From the NCBI GenBank assembly GCA_009602735.1, contig WELA01006669.1:43677-107676 (forward strand): a stretch of 64,000 nucleotides of DNA, given 5' to 3'. The translations under genes were made by a program, and so were the position numbers. The notes beneath the pieces were generated by a model. That model did not search any database and had not been told where the DNA came from. It worked only from the letters and a program-made list of their open reading frames with translations. This document shows positions 45,086-56,059 of this stretch, in pieces. The stretch's first letter is position 1, and each line of letters begins with the position of its first letter. The DNA comes from Mesotaenium endlicherianum. Lineage: Eukaryota; Streptophyta; Zygnematophyceae; Zygnematales; Mesotaeniaceae.

Positions 45086-46287
45086 AGTCCAGCCGTCATG
45101 AGAGCTTCTTTTTCAGCCGGGGAGAGTCTTGCTTTCACTCCTTGCTGGTTTCTTGCATCATAAGTGTCATTGGAGGGTCTTCCACTCTTCCGGGCAGCCG
45201 CGGGGTCCCTTTTAATAACTCCGATTTCCATGGGTGTGGGTCCAGATTCGGATGTGGAAGGGGCTGCGTACACCCGCGTCGTCGGTACCCGTGAAGATGA
45301 AGGCACGGAGTGCTTGAAATCCAAGGTATCCACCTTTTGGGCCACTTCAATGATCTTTGAGAAGTCCGTCAAGTCGCGTAACTCCACTTCCTTTGCCACC
45401 TTGGGTTTGAGGCCAAAGATGTAACGGTCAATCTTCTCCTCGAGAGACATGTTGGGGATCTCAAGAGTGAGGGCGTGAAATCTGGATGTATACTCTTGAA
45501 CGGACGTCGTTTGCTTGAGATGGTGGAGCTTTCCTCGGGCAATCTTCTCCGCATTGATGGGCATGAATTGCTTCTTGAGGGCCTCACGAAAATCTGCCCA
45601 TCTTGCATATGATGGTGGGGGCTCTTGGCCGAGCATGGGGTGCGCCATAGCTTGATATATAGCCGCTTGATAGTTACGCCACCATGATGTTGCTGCTCCT
45701 CTAAGTAAGGTAACGGCAAAGGGAACGTAGTCCTCCTCGGGTACTTCAAGGAATGCGAGGTACGTCTCCACTTGGTAGAGCCATAAATTCAGGTTGGCAC
45801 CTTTCCCGGGGTTGAAAGTGTCGGGTTTGCCGGGCTTGATGAGTTTCCTTGCTCTCGTTGGCTCTTGTGGAGGCGCTTGAGCCGGGGCTGGATTTTGAGC
45901 ATTGCTCGCAATAGGGGCAACCATGGCAGCCATAGCTTCTCTTGACGCTTGCACGGTTGCTTCATAGGTGGCCAAGCCCACTTGGTTGTGGACGGTCATT
46001 AGGAAGGCTGCCCACTCATTTGCGGGAACTCCTTGTGGTGGGGTCAACTTTGCTATAGCGGCTGCCACGGGATTTGACGGTGCTCCTCCTTGTGGTGCTT
46101 CTTGTTGTTGGAGATTTCCTTGAGTAGGCTCTCCCATCGACGCTGGAGGAGGGTGTGCTCCTCCTTGTGGTGCTTCTTGTTGTTGCAGATTTTCTTGAGT
46201 GGGCTCTCCCATCGGCGCTGGAGGAGGGTGTCTTGGAGAGGAAGGGCTTCCTTCGAAAGCTTGCTGTTGGTCTTGAGGATCGGCCAT
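45007..46287 (-). other. Gag of element F
   Basis: The open frame is 426 codons. The start has a Gln/Pro/Ala-rich segment that contains an internal repeat of about 24 residues (PPPAPMGEPTQENLQQQEAP and PPPASMGEPTQGNLQQQEAP). A retrotransposon Gag capsid segment follows (FAVTLLRGAATSWWRNYQA; FMPINAEKIARGKLHHLKQ; YTSRFHALTLEIPNMS), and a CCHC knuckle [14 protein letters not shown] stands near the end. Gag would assemble the particle and package the RNA. Confidence 0.92.
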
Positions 46288-46324
46288 CTTCTTGTGCTAC
46301 CAAAGTGCCTAGCTCCGATACCAC

Positions 46325-46827
46325 TGTAGTGAAACAGATAGATAAAGTACTTAGTAAAACAGAATACTTTATCTATTCAAGACAAGGATCTTTGAACACA
46401 AGTGGTAGCTTCTTGAAAGAGAGATGGCTTCTTGAAAGTTAATATATTTCTGGATTTTGGCAAGTACAAGAGTGATTCTGGAATGTCTTTCTATGTTCTA
46501 GCTCTTGTTTATATACTTGCTACATAAGTAATTTCTAGGAAGGTGTATGTTGATGTGTTGGCACCCAACACATCCCAAAACTTGCCACCTCTTTCTAGAA
46601 TAATGTACACATGTCCTTTTGACCTAAAAATGGCACATTTGACCTTTGCCACATGGAGTTCTTCTAGGTCTTTCCTCTAACTTCGAAAATGCCTTGGAAG
46701 GTTCAAAGGACATGAACCAAGTTACTAGAGTACCTATTCACACTTGACTCCACACAATACTACTCCAAATATATTTGAAAACATTAAAATATATGCAAAC
46801 TAACATATAATAACTCAAATCACTACA
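46325..46827 (-). repeat. 5' LTR of element F
   Basis: It is 503 bp and nearly identical to 40148-40650. The outer side meets target duplication CCAAT at 46828; the inner side meets the primer-binding site. Confidence 0.93.
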
Positions 46828-46832
46828 CCAAT

Positions 46833-47303
46833 AGATCTCATCAAATTCTTCAAAAGTGAGACTATTTCCACCTGTTCGTCCACTAAAACACTTCGTAGAC
46901 AGCTGAACTTAGGATTTTCATCCTTATCATCACCAGTCATTTCGAATGGTGACCAAGACTCACTATCTTTACCCCACACGTCGTGCTCTCTGCCCAAATT
47001 GGGTACAAAGGCTTGCGTGTTATACGGATTCTCACCGTTCGTGGCAGTATGGCGAGACTCGTCTCTCGACGGTTGCTCACTCCACAGGTTATCCGTGTGC
47101 TCAGATGTCTCACTTCCTCGTGGACTCTGGCTTGAATCAGAACCTTCCGCAGGCTTCACAGGGTAGTAGAGTCTTCCACTCCTCAACCGCATGTATAGTT
47201 GAATTTCTCCGGGTCCCCTTCCAGGTTGAGCACCGGCAGCCCTCACAGGCCTCAATCCCCAATTTGCTTGGGAATTTCTATTTACCTGAACCACAGAACC
47301 CAA
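46833..47303 (-). other. Start of Gag of element G (part right of F)
   Basis: The frame begins MGSVVQVNRNSQANWGLRPV and has a MRLRSGRLYYPVKPAEGSDS segment, a typical gypsy Gag N-terminal motif (RTRSG-like), followed by a Ser/Glu-rich stretch. It meets the target duplication of element F at 46832, and G's gag resumes below 40143. Confidence 0.65.
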
Positions 47304-47310
47304 GTTCTCA

Positions 47311-49327
47311 GAAGTAGGACGGAAGGACGGAAGTCTCTTACTTCCACATAGGCTTTATGTCATAAGGTTCTTGGGTTCACTGGCGAGCAACTTGTAGTTT
47401 GCAGAAATCACACTCCAAGCAGCTTGACATGCAACGTCAAATTCAGAGAAAGTCGCCCTTCAGGCTTTCGCTTAACTTTCACAAAGTCACAGCTTACAAA
47501 ACTCTGAAACTACACGTCTATGCTGGCCTGGGTCAAGTTCTTCACTTAACACCGCGCCTTAACAGCTCTTCACTGCCAGGCTAGGCTCACTCAGTTCTTC
47601 ACTGAGAGCTTTATCTGTCAACACTACTCTCTCTCTTTGAGATGCGAATGCAACTTCTGAGAACATGGAAACTAACACACAACTCACCATTTTAAGGCTG
47701 CTTCACACACACTTGTGGCGTTCGGCCGAATCTGTGCTAACCTCTTAGCAGATTCTATTCTGCAGTTCTCCTACTTTCAACAGTGAGATTCCCTCTTGGG
47801 AACTCCTACAATCCTAACTTATCTATGATACATTGGGAAGAATCTTCAGCGTCGGCAGAAGCGTGGGGCCTCGGCTCTCCAATGGCCTTGGGAACTCCTT
47901 CTTCTTCTTTGCATCCTTCTTCCCCTTCCTTCTGCTCCTTCTGCTCCTTGGCAAAAGTGCGTGAGAGTGAATGACATGTCTCAGGCAAGATTCGTGCCTT
48001 TCGCAGGCACCACACAGCGTCATCTTTCGAGAATGCCGTGCTTACTCACAAGGCTTAGCTGCATGTCGCTTCTGCCTAGCCATGCTCAACTCAAACTCGT
48101 AGTCACTCAGCATGCATGCACACCTCGTGACTGTCGCGCGTGGCTGCTTAGCTCCTCAACTGGCAGTCACGCCTAATTGGCTCATGGCTAAGAACTTCTG
48201 AGCGGCGTGTACAAGCAAATGCCACTTGCTCAAGATTCCCAATCGGGCGGCCGTAATCTATCATGGCATTGCGGCCATGACCTTGCTTAATCTTCTGCCA
48301 ATCACACAGTACCAGACTTGGTACCTGCTAGGCGGCTCATCACTGATCCCCAGCTTCTAGCCTCGCGGCTGTCTATGCTGTCAAAACCTTCCCCATTCTT
48401 GGGTGTGGGGCACATTGACATTTTCCTCTTGCCAGTGGTCTTGACGTCGACATAACCGCTGACTGCGACGTAATCAGTCAGGTGGTCGGTGAGTCAACGT
48501 TGACTTTCCGTACCTGGGTGGCCGTAGCTTGCGCTGCGCGTGCGGCACCGTCAAACGGACAGTAGTCGCGACAACATGCAAAAGTTTGGCAAATTTTAGG
48601 AAAAGTTTGCATTGGCACAGCCTCGCACTCAAAATTGACATGAGGGTACGCTTGCGAGTACAGTAGGCGGGGCGTTGCTGTGTCGTTTTTGACATGTACG
48701 CCTGAGTACGACGCACGAGTGACGACTCCTCAAAATAAGAACGAAAGATAGTGCAAGAGACTGTAAATTGAAGAATACGCAATTGACCTCCGGTTGTTTT
48801 GGGCAGATTTGAATTGCAAGCGCGACAAAAATGAATTGCAGAAACCGCGCCAAAGTGCACTCTGAACACCACATCGAGTCCATAATTCGAACTTCTCGGA
48901 CGCGTTGTACCGCCGGGTACACTTGGGTACAATCGAATAGAATAGAACAGGCCAGTTTTGGCCACTGTAAATTGGCCCTTAGCTTGCTGGTGCTGGCGGG
49001 CTGCTTATCGTCCTCGCGCTGTTTTGGACCCCGCAAAGCCCCTCCTACCATGCACCACCATGCACCACCATGCACCACCATGCGCAGTCGCTATTAACGA
49101 TGTCTCGACAGCTCAACCGCTAATCTTCGCTGAACCATATGTCGGAACTTGTCAACTCTTGCAGCATCTACTACTTGTACCTGCTTGCCCCTTCTTCATC
49201 CCTAATCAGCAATCGCTGTGGCTGTGGTTTCCGTTTGGCATTTGCTCTTTCTGCGCTTGCCGTCCTGTCTTTGATTACGATCGCATATTTGTGGTTCATA
49301 TGGTGCATCCCGGCTGATATCGCCATA
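47311..49327. other. No gene seen; possible 5' LTR or leader of element G
   Basis: The part next to G's gag start (about 47310-48480) is where its 5' LTR should be, but I found no second copy of it near 30945-32620, so the call stays open. From 48480 to 49327 I see no gene; several open frames overlap on both strands without domains. A short tandem repeat lies at 49051-49080. Confidence 0.35.
49051..49080 (+). repeat. Short tandem repeat, TGCACCACCA x3
   Basis: The ten-base unit occurs three times in a row, with a partial unit before and after. Confidence 0.9.
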
Positions 49328-52300
49328 CAAAAAGCACATCAAGTTGCATGCTATTCGAGTTTCTTGAACACTAAATTGCTTCCTTTCCTTTCTACACGCT
49401 AGCGCCCTCACCTCTGGACGTTCAGGATATGGCAGGCGGGAGAAGTTCTTCTGTTTGGCGTCCTTGGTACACCTCTTTCTGCTCTTCGTCACCAATCGTT
49501 GCTTGCAATCACATGGTGGCTGCAGCATCTTTGTTTTGAGATTTGTCTAGTATCGAAACGTGGACAGCATCAGCATGGGCCTCATCTGTATGGTTCCACA
49601 CCCAACTTATGGCGAGGATTCGGCCGCCAACTCAACTCTCTAGAGCGTGCCTTTCACACATTTAGCGGGTTTTTGGAAATGGGCGCTTGAAATCTTATTA
49701 TCGTGTTCCTTACCATGCAGGAGCATAACAGTCCCGGGTATCCGCGGAGGGACTTCTAAAGGTGTCATCGTCTCCTTTGAGCTATATGCTATTGACCCCG
49801 CAGATGCTGCCCTTCAGACCAAGATCGGGAGGAGAGTTGGGCGAGCCTTCAGTACGAGGTAGGTGTCTGTCAAACAGCCTGCTGACGGGCTAATCCTCTT
49901 GTTAATTTTCGTATTGTCAAGGAGTATATCAAACCCTCATCCAGGTGAAGTGGATGTTCTGGTAAGCAGGTTACAAAAGAAGGCGGCGGTGTCCGATCTG
50001 GTGGCAGTTGTGAAAGATAACCTGGCCGAGTACATTGGCAGGCTCGCTTGCCAACCTTCTGTTCTATTTCATGTACGTGCTCCAGTCACACGCCATGCTC
50101 TTGCTGACCCTGCTTTCAGCCACCCCAAGCACCTGGGTGTAGTGCCTCGCTATGCCGTCTTTCCATGCTTGCGATGATTGTGTTTGTATGAGTAGGTAAA
50201 TGGTTGGGACAAAGTGGAAGGGATGATGGAAGTCAGGATGGGCTGCGCTGCATAATGAAATTGGGTATTGATTGCTAGGGTGTTTCTTTAACTGCTATTG
50301 GTCCTGAGGCGAATGTTGTCAAGTTAGGATTTTATTGCGGAGGCTAAGGGGTGTACACGTGACTTCATATTAGCGAGTGATTTCTGGGAGTGATGAATGC
50401 TGTGTGCTCGTGGCAGGTCTTTGATTTGCACCATAGAGAAGTACAATTGGACGATCGCGTGAAAAATCATGTCAGTCTTGTGGCAAGTGTAGGAGGAGAT
50501 GAAAAGCAAGAGGAGGCTTGCTTTTACATTTTTGTACCATACCTGCCACCAGGCAAGGATCTATGGTGGGAGATTGAATACCTGTCCAAAAAGAGGCCCA
50601 TATTCGACTCTGAGCTTGAGCTGGATTTCAACGTTGGTATGGATCTCGTAGACTTTTGCCTGAAAACAATTGCATTTTGTTTTTCTCATGTGCTGGATGT
50701 GAAGGACCATGTCACTTGGGAAGGAGTCACAGATAGTAATGTTTCAATCTTGATCATGAAGTTCCTTGGAGTTATTCACGCCTTTTTTGGCACTTCTTGT
50801 TTGGCTCATGACAGTAGTTCCCCCCTGCTTGCCACTATGTAAGCAACCACAGATTCTGTTTTTGTTCTTGCATGCACACACTCACCACTGAGAGTGTACT
50901 ATGGGGACATCAGGGGATCTGTGGACTGACAAGTGGCTAGCAGGCTACTGACTTTCTCATGGGAGTGCTGTTAAATATGTCACAGTATGTGGAATGAGTG
51001 AGCTGCTGATTTCATTTGGTGCTTGTAGGTATGTGTAGTCCCCTTTCTGTGATGTCTAATTTGGTAGCTTTGCTTTTGACAGCGTACTGTCCCATCGCAG
51101 AACTGATGCTCCCCGAGGAGTCCATGCCACGCGAGCAACATTTGGGTGGAAGAGCTGATGCTGTGGAGGCCAGCGGTAGTCATTTACGGCATCGCGCTGG
51201 CGTGGCGTCTCGTTTAAGGACTCGAGGTACGTGCTGTCAAGGTATATGGGTATATGATTTCTACGGTTGTAACCTAGGGCATGCTGAAAGTCTGGCCTAC
51301 TGGAAGGCGTGTAGATTTGCATGTTCTTATTTGCCATGTTGCGTCCCTGTCCCTCCACAATACGCGCATTGAATTGTTCTGCTACCATCCCGTACTGTGC
51401 AATCTGGATGGGTTGCTTCTCTTGGTTTTTTCAGCAATCAATTGTGAGGGCTGTGGACAATGCGTACCATGCAACTTGTGACCTGTGTTGTGTTCGTGTT
51501 TTGACTTCGTGTTGTGCAGTTCTTGGAACTTGAATTGACTTGAGAGAGGCCTGTGTAAATAGCTGAACATGCTAGAGTTCCTGTATATAGCTGAACATGC
51601 TAGAGTTCCTGATAGTTGACAACTGTGAGTTCATACTTGGTCGTTTTAACACTATGAGTGTGCTTCGTTAAGCAAGTAGTCGTGGAGAGGTGCTTTGTGT
51701 GGTCTTTCTAAACATTAGCAGAGGGCTTGTATCGTATGTAATGGTGTGGAAGATCCCTGTCTACTACTTCACCCCTTTGGGAACAGAGGTATTCATGCGT
51801 GGAATATTATATACCTGGATATTGAAGAGGCTTCAGATTTGACTTGTTCAGCTGTGTGAAATACCTGCAGAGTATGATGTGAGAATATTTCCTTTTTCTC
51901 TTGTGAAGGACACAGAAGTTGTGCAGTAGGCTAAGATGTTAACTTTGGATCGTGCGTAGGTGGACTATCATGCGAAGCCAACATATATGCGTTGGGTGTT
52001 GAGTGGAGGGAGGTGTGTGGGTGGGAAAGTGTGTGCTTGGCCGAGAAACTGAAAAATAACACCTTTCCTCTCGTGCTCTTGTAGAAATCACTCGGCAAGA
52101 TACATCTTTACTAACTTGTCGATTGCAAGCTACGCATGCACAGCACATGTCAGAATACTTGAGCCGGCTTGGCATACATTATAAGATTTTGTGAGAGAGC
52201 ATATTCTAGTAATCTTCTTTGTCTCGTGCTCATGAGGTTCTCACATCCTCTTGTAGCAAAACATTGTTGCTAAAATCCTGTCGGAAGACACAAAAGTGTA

Positions 52301-52928
52301 AGGGATGGACTTGCCAAATATGGAGTGTAGACCCGTGATGTCAATGATAGGAAGAAGCAAGCATATGTACGAGTCGACTTGTTTCGTTGCTTCTCTAGAT
52401 ATAACAAGCAGGCAAAACCCGTCCTTGTTGAATTAACGTCCTAAGATTCTGTCAAGAGTGGAGCACTACGCTTTTCTTTACACACAAGCCTTCACTACCT
52501 CAGTTCTAGCTCTAGCTCGTCATTTACTATTCAAGCAGATAAATCAAGCTTTTGATGAAATCTGAGAGGCCAAAAAATATTTCTACCTTGGTTATGATTG
52601 AGAGTGGATGCACAAGCAACACGTACAGCGAAACATGGAGCAAAAGCAGACCCAAAACAAAAAGACACCAGCTCCTCTCTTCAACGTCAGCCCTCCGTGG
52701 CAACTCTACCCTGTGCCTTTCAACAAAGGTTTCTAATATCTCTTCGAATTCAGCAAAAGCAGGCCGGCCTTGGTCCAACGTGTTCCTCTGTCGGCAGCAC
52801 TTACCAGAGGCTTAGCAAGCAAGGCATACTCAGGGTGCCAAAGTTGACTTGACTAAGAAGGGGATTATCTCTCTTATTCCAAGACTAAGATATACGAGAC
52901 ACATCCAAGCTTTAGGCCGACACTAGTT
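49328..52928 (+). repeat. Right arm of the 3.6 kb inverted gene duplication
   Basis: The reverse complement matches 1601-5173. The left edge is at AAGCACATCAAGTTGCATGC, the right edge near AAGCTTTAGGCCGACACTAG. The sequences outside the two edges are unrelated to those outside the left arm. One small tandem duplication specific to this arm is seen at about 51564-51610 (GCTGAACATGCTAGAGTTCC twice). Confidence 0.85.
49570..51480 (+). CDS. Unrecognised spliced host-like gene, copy 2
   Basis: I do not recognise the family. Exon candidates with GT-AG borders are: about 49570-49668 (HLYGSTPNLWRGFGRQLNSL); 49721-49858 (VPGIRGGTSKGVIVSFELYA, ends ACGAG|GTAGGT); 49922-50072 (NPHPGEVDVLVSRLQKKAAV, DNLAEYIGRLACQPSVLFH, ends AT|GTACGT); 50417-50636 (VFDLHHREVQLDDRVKNHVS, LPPGKDLWWEIEYLSKKRP, ends TTG|GTATGG); 51083-51226 (IAELMLPEESMPREQHLGG, ends GAG|GTACGT); and a last piece from 51435 after TTTTTTCAG. 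The product would be a soluble protein of roughly 250 or more residues with no membrane segment. Open frames in both copies suggest past or present selection. A single-copy homologue in another streptophyte would settle identity. Confidence 0.6.
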
Positions 52929-53899
52929 TTTGGAGCGCACCTAAAGTGAAGAGAAAAATATCAAAATGCGTTTCCACGGTGCACCTCGTGCACGCTGTCT
53001 TCCAGATAGTGCCGCAATTAATTGATTATGGTGTTGGCTCCTCTACGCAATGGTTGAGTTGCCAACATACTACGTATGGCTTCTGTTTCTGTAATGCCCT
53101 GCACACTCGCTGTCTTTCGTGTGATTACCGGATGGCGTCACAACCTTCGGATATTGCATCGTGACACGTGAATATTGCATCGTAACGTGTGGAAATTGTA
53201 CCATATCCGGTTTCAAACTCTCGGTCGTCTGTGTGCTTATTTCACATCACGTTCTGCTCTATTTCTTTGTCTGCTTTTTATTTTGGAGTACACTTCTTAC
53301 ACTTGGGTTGCCCTCCACGCTGCGCCCCGCACCCGCTCTCCTCCGTATCGATCCTGCTCTTTTCGGGTGAGGGATGTCTCCGCCATCTCCTGCTGGTAGC
53401 GATCCCACTAGTGTTCATTGTGTCATGTTTCTTTCTCCAGGGGTAGCCTCTCACAACCCTTCCCAGGAGCATGCAGAGTGCAATGGCCAGGTCAAGGATT
53501 GTATCGAGAAATATATGGAAGGTGAGTCACGACTATCGCACGCAAGTGGTAACCATATTTCATTCATGTGCATCTGTTGTTCACGACGAGAGCGGGCAGA
53601 AGTTTTTGGTCACAAGCATATCGAGTGTGAAGTCATTGATTGACATATTGCTTGCTGGCGATCGATGTGCTCAGGAAAAAAATTACGACCCATAATCACC
53701 CAAATATCCCTAGGATTCTTTCTGAGAGGTTGGTGTGTGCAATGCACACATGTCCACGTTGCTGTAGCTCGACTCAATGAGGCTTCCCTGACTGTGGTGT
53801 ATTCTAAAATGTGGCCTACTAAGTAAGGGCAAGACAGGCCCGAGTCATGTGTACAATATGAGATAGTGAAGGATATGACGAGGTTTAAGGTCATACAAT
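52929..53899 (+). other. Spacer with one weak exon candidate
   Basis: No clear gene is present. The only coding-like piece is 53441-53521: a CTTTCTTTCTCCAG acceptor, 27 codons (GVASHNPSQEHAECNGQVKD, then CIEKYME), and an AAG|GTGAGT donor. Without a neighbour exon it cannot be assigned. Confidence 0.25.
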
Positions 53900-54492
53900 T
53901 TGAACCTTCACGTAATTTTGGCTGACGCGGAGTGCCGACCAGGTCAACTTACCTAGAGGTTTCGGATTAGCCTAGTGCGCCTACAATAATATTTGTAGAT
54001 ATTCTAGATATTCGAAGGGAGGGCCGCTTAGCAACGAAATTTCTAAGTGTATGTCAAATGGTCCCTTCCAGAATATTCGGGATTAGGCCGGATTAGCCTC
54101 ATCTCACGTGTCGGGCCAATTCGACGTCCACATGCATGCATCAAAATATCTAGAATATACTAACTTAGACGCGCTAGGCTAATCCGAAACTTCTAGGTAA
54201 GTTGACCTAGTCGGCACTCTGCATCAGCCGAAATTACTTGAAGGTTCAAATTCACTCTAATGGTCCAGATAGCTCGACGCTGTCGGTCAATCCGACGATC
54301 GCGCTCACCGCAAATTAAGGACAGACGTCAACCGACCTCATTAAACTTCGCAAATCCGTCTCTCTCAATACTTCACCAAATTCAATGACCTTCATATCAA
54401 AACGACCATAAAAATGCACTCTACACATCTAAGCAATCAAAACATACTTTCAAGGAACTAAAGAATGCACTTCATAAACCTAGGACCTTACA
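53900..54492. mobile_element. LTR fragments of the H family in head-to-head orientation
   Basis: About 53903-53990 reads forward (GAACCTTCACGTAATTTTGG, GCTGACGCGGAGTGCCGAC), and about 54025-54492 reads in reverse and includes the LTR's outer end (plus-strand CCTAGGACCTTACA at 54479-54492). Both match the LTR of element H (60653-61170). The pair forms an imperfect inverted repeat of about 80 bp around 54000-54170. Confidence 0.75.
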
Positions 54493-54919
54493 TGTGTCGA
54501 TTTGGTGTGCATACATGGGTGTGTGTCGATGCATAGAGTAGACTTGTATTCTAGTCAAAGTGGGTGGATCGTCGATGTGTTGACTTTGTGTTAAGTGTGT
54601 AGATGTGTAGGCTAGTAGGACATTAGGTCTCGAGTGTCGATGAGTGTGAGGTGGTGAGCAGCCGCTAAGAGAATATAGGCGCTGTGAAAGAGATGTATGG
54701 TGAACTCTTGTGTGTAAGAAAGAAGAAGAGTCTCCGAGGACAAAGTGTGTGCAAGATCTATGCTAAGTGCTTGATTTGCTGTAGGTCTGTGTGGCCTTGT
54801 CTGTGTGACTAATGGAAGCTGTGTGTGTGACCAGCTAAGTCTGTGTGACTAGAGGAGAGAAGAAGGTGTCTACGTGAGCAATTTAGAGGAAGTGCAATAT
54901 GAAGAAGAGATGGATGAAG
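54493..54919. other. TGTG-rich spacer, no gene seen
   Basis: The sequence is rich in GTGTG and GAAGAAG and has no supported gene. It is probably degenerate element sequence because it leads directly into a reverse transcriptase fragment. Confidence 0.4.
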
Positions 54920-55255
54920 AGGATTTACAACAGAGTCTCCATTTGCAACGCCAATCATTGTGAAAAAGAAGGATGATGTGTGTGGATTACCGAGCACTCA
55001 ACAAGATCACCATTAAGAACAGGTACCCACTTCCACAAGTGGACGAGTTGATTGACAGGCTTGTCGGGGCGAAGTATTTCTCGAAGATTGATTTGAGAAG
55101 TGGCTATCACCAAGTACGGGTCGCGGAAGGAGACGTTTAGAAGACTGTTTTGAGGACTTGCTATGGCTCATTCGAGTTCACAGTCATGCGTTTTGGTTCG
55201 AGTAATGCACCTGCTCCATTCATGGGTCTCATGAATAGTATCTCCAGACCCTACT
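54920..55255 (+). mobile_element. Reverse transcriptase fragment of the H family
   Basis: It matches the reverse transcriptase of element H (about 58000-58350), with [19 protein letters not shown] and [20 protein letters not shown]. It ends where an LTR fragment begins at 55256. A broken partial copy. Confidence 0.85.
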
Positions 55256-55347
55256 TGTAATGAATCAGTAGATTGGTAGATACAATATTCATTTAAATAT
55301 AAAAGTTAAATAAGTTCAGTCTGCTAAACTTCATTTAATATTCAAAC
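55256..55347 (+). mobile_element. Short LTR fragment of the C family
   Basis: It starts TGTAATGAATCAGTAGATTGG, the outer LTR end, and runs about 92 bp. It is the fourth such fragment in the window, and the third in plus orientation. Confidence 0.8.
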
Positions 55348-56059
55348 ATTGATTGTTGATTAGTCTAGAATGCAAGTTTCTGATCATTTTGATATAAAGT
55401 TCATCCAATTTGGTCAAGTCTTGAGAGAGTTATGAATTTTCGAAGTTTAATCAGTTTTGAGGTCGGTTGACGACTGTCCTTAATTCGCGGTGAGCGCGAC
55501 CGTCGGATTGACCGACAGCGTCGAGCGATTTGGCCCGTTAGAATGAACTCGAACCTTCACGTAAGTTTGGCTGACGCGGAGTGCCGACTAGGTCGATTTA
55601 GCCAAGCGCGTCTTCGATAGAGTATTCTAGTAATGTCGATGCATGTATGTGGACGTCAATTCGGCCCGACACGTCAGATTAGACTGATCTGGCTTACTCA
55701 CGAATATTATGGGAGGGACAATTTGACGAACACTTAGGAAAATCCGTAGCTTGCTCCTAGGGAGGAGCACTTAGGCAGAAAATTATCAATAGGCATAACT
55801 TCTTTATTTCTTATCAATTTTCACTCCTGTAAATATCTACGGGTTTGTAATGACAAGGCCTTCCATCCTACACCATTTGTGAGCAGTTTCTTGCCACTCA
55901 AAACGTTGAGTAATTTTCCTAAGCTTTCTTAGTGATATGCCGCTGCACTCTTTAGTATGATTGCAATTAGTTCCTTTCCTCGTGAGTCACTACGCTTCCA
56001 CTAGGGCGCTCTGCCCCTTTCATCTGGTATCGAAGCTGGGCTAGTTTGCATATTATATT

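Larger units (their letters stand above)
40148..46827 (-). mobile_element. Young, nearly whole chromovirus F inserted in element G
   Basis: The element is 6.68 kb. LTRs of 503 bp lie at 40148-40650 and 46325-46827 and differ at only about six positions by eye (about 99% alike), so insertion is recent. Target duplication CCAAT lies at 40143-40147 and 46828-46832. The primer-binding site on the minus strand at about 46312-46323 reads TGGTATCGGAGC; the purine-rich tract with GGGGGGG is at about 40651-40660. Gag and pol frames overlap slightly, as in families that use frameshifting or similar recoding. It looks nearly whole, with about one break. Confidence 0.95.
32624..47310 (-). mobile_element. 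Ty3/gypsy element G with DNA methyltransferase and PHD-like module
   Basis: On the minus strand the order is gag (46833-47303, continuing 38878-40140 after the inserted element F), protease, C5 methyltransferase, a low-complexity linker region, reverse transcriptase, RNase H, integrase and a PHD-finger-like end. Two other elements sit in it: F (40148-46827) with target duplication CCAAT, and an LTR fragment of the C family (34776-35159). Clear paired LTRs were not found; the right LTR may lie in 47310-48480. The element is broken in several places, while the protease-methyltransferase frame is long and open. Confidence 0.85.

Noticed and set aside
48474-49402. Overlapping open frames on both strands near 48.5-49.4 kb
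   Set aside because: No domain, no splice support, and the plus-strand frames cross the border of the right gene arm.
1601-52928. The inverted arms as terminal inverted repeats of one giant DNA transposon
   Set aside because: The arms contain a spliced gene, not transposon ends, no target duplication is seen at the outer edges, and no transposase spans the interior. Kept as a gene duplication.
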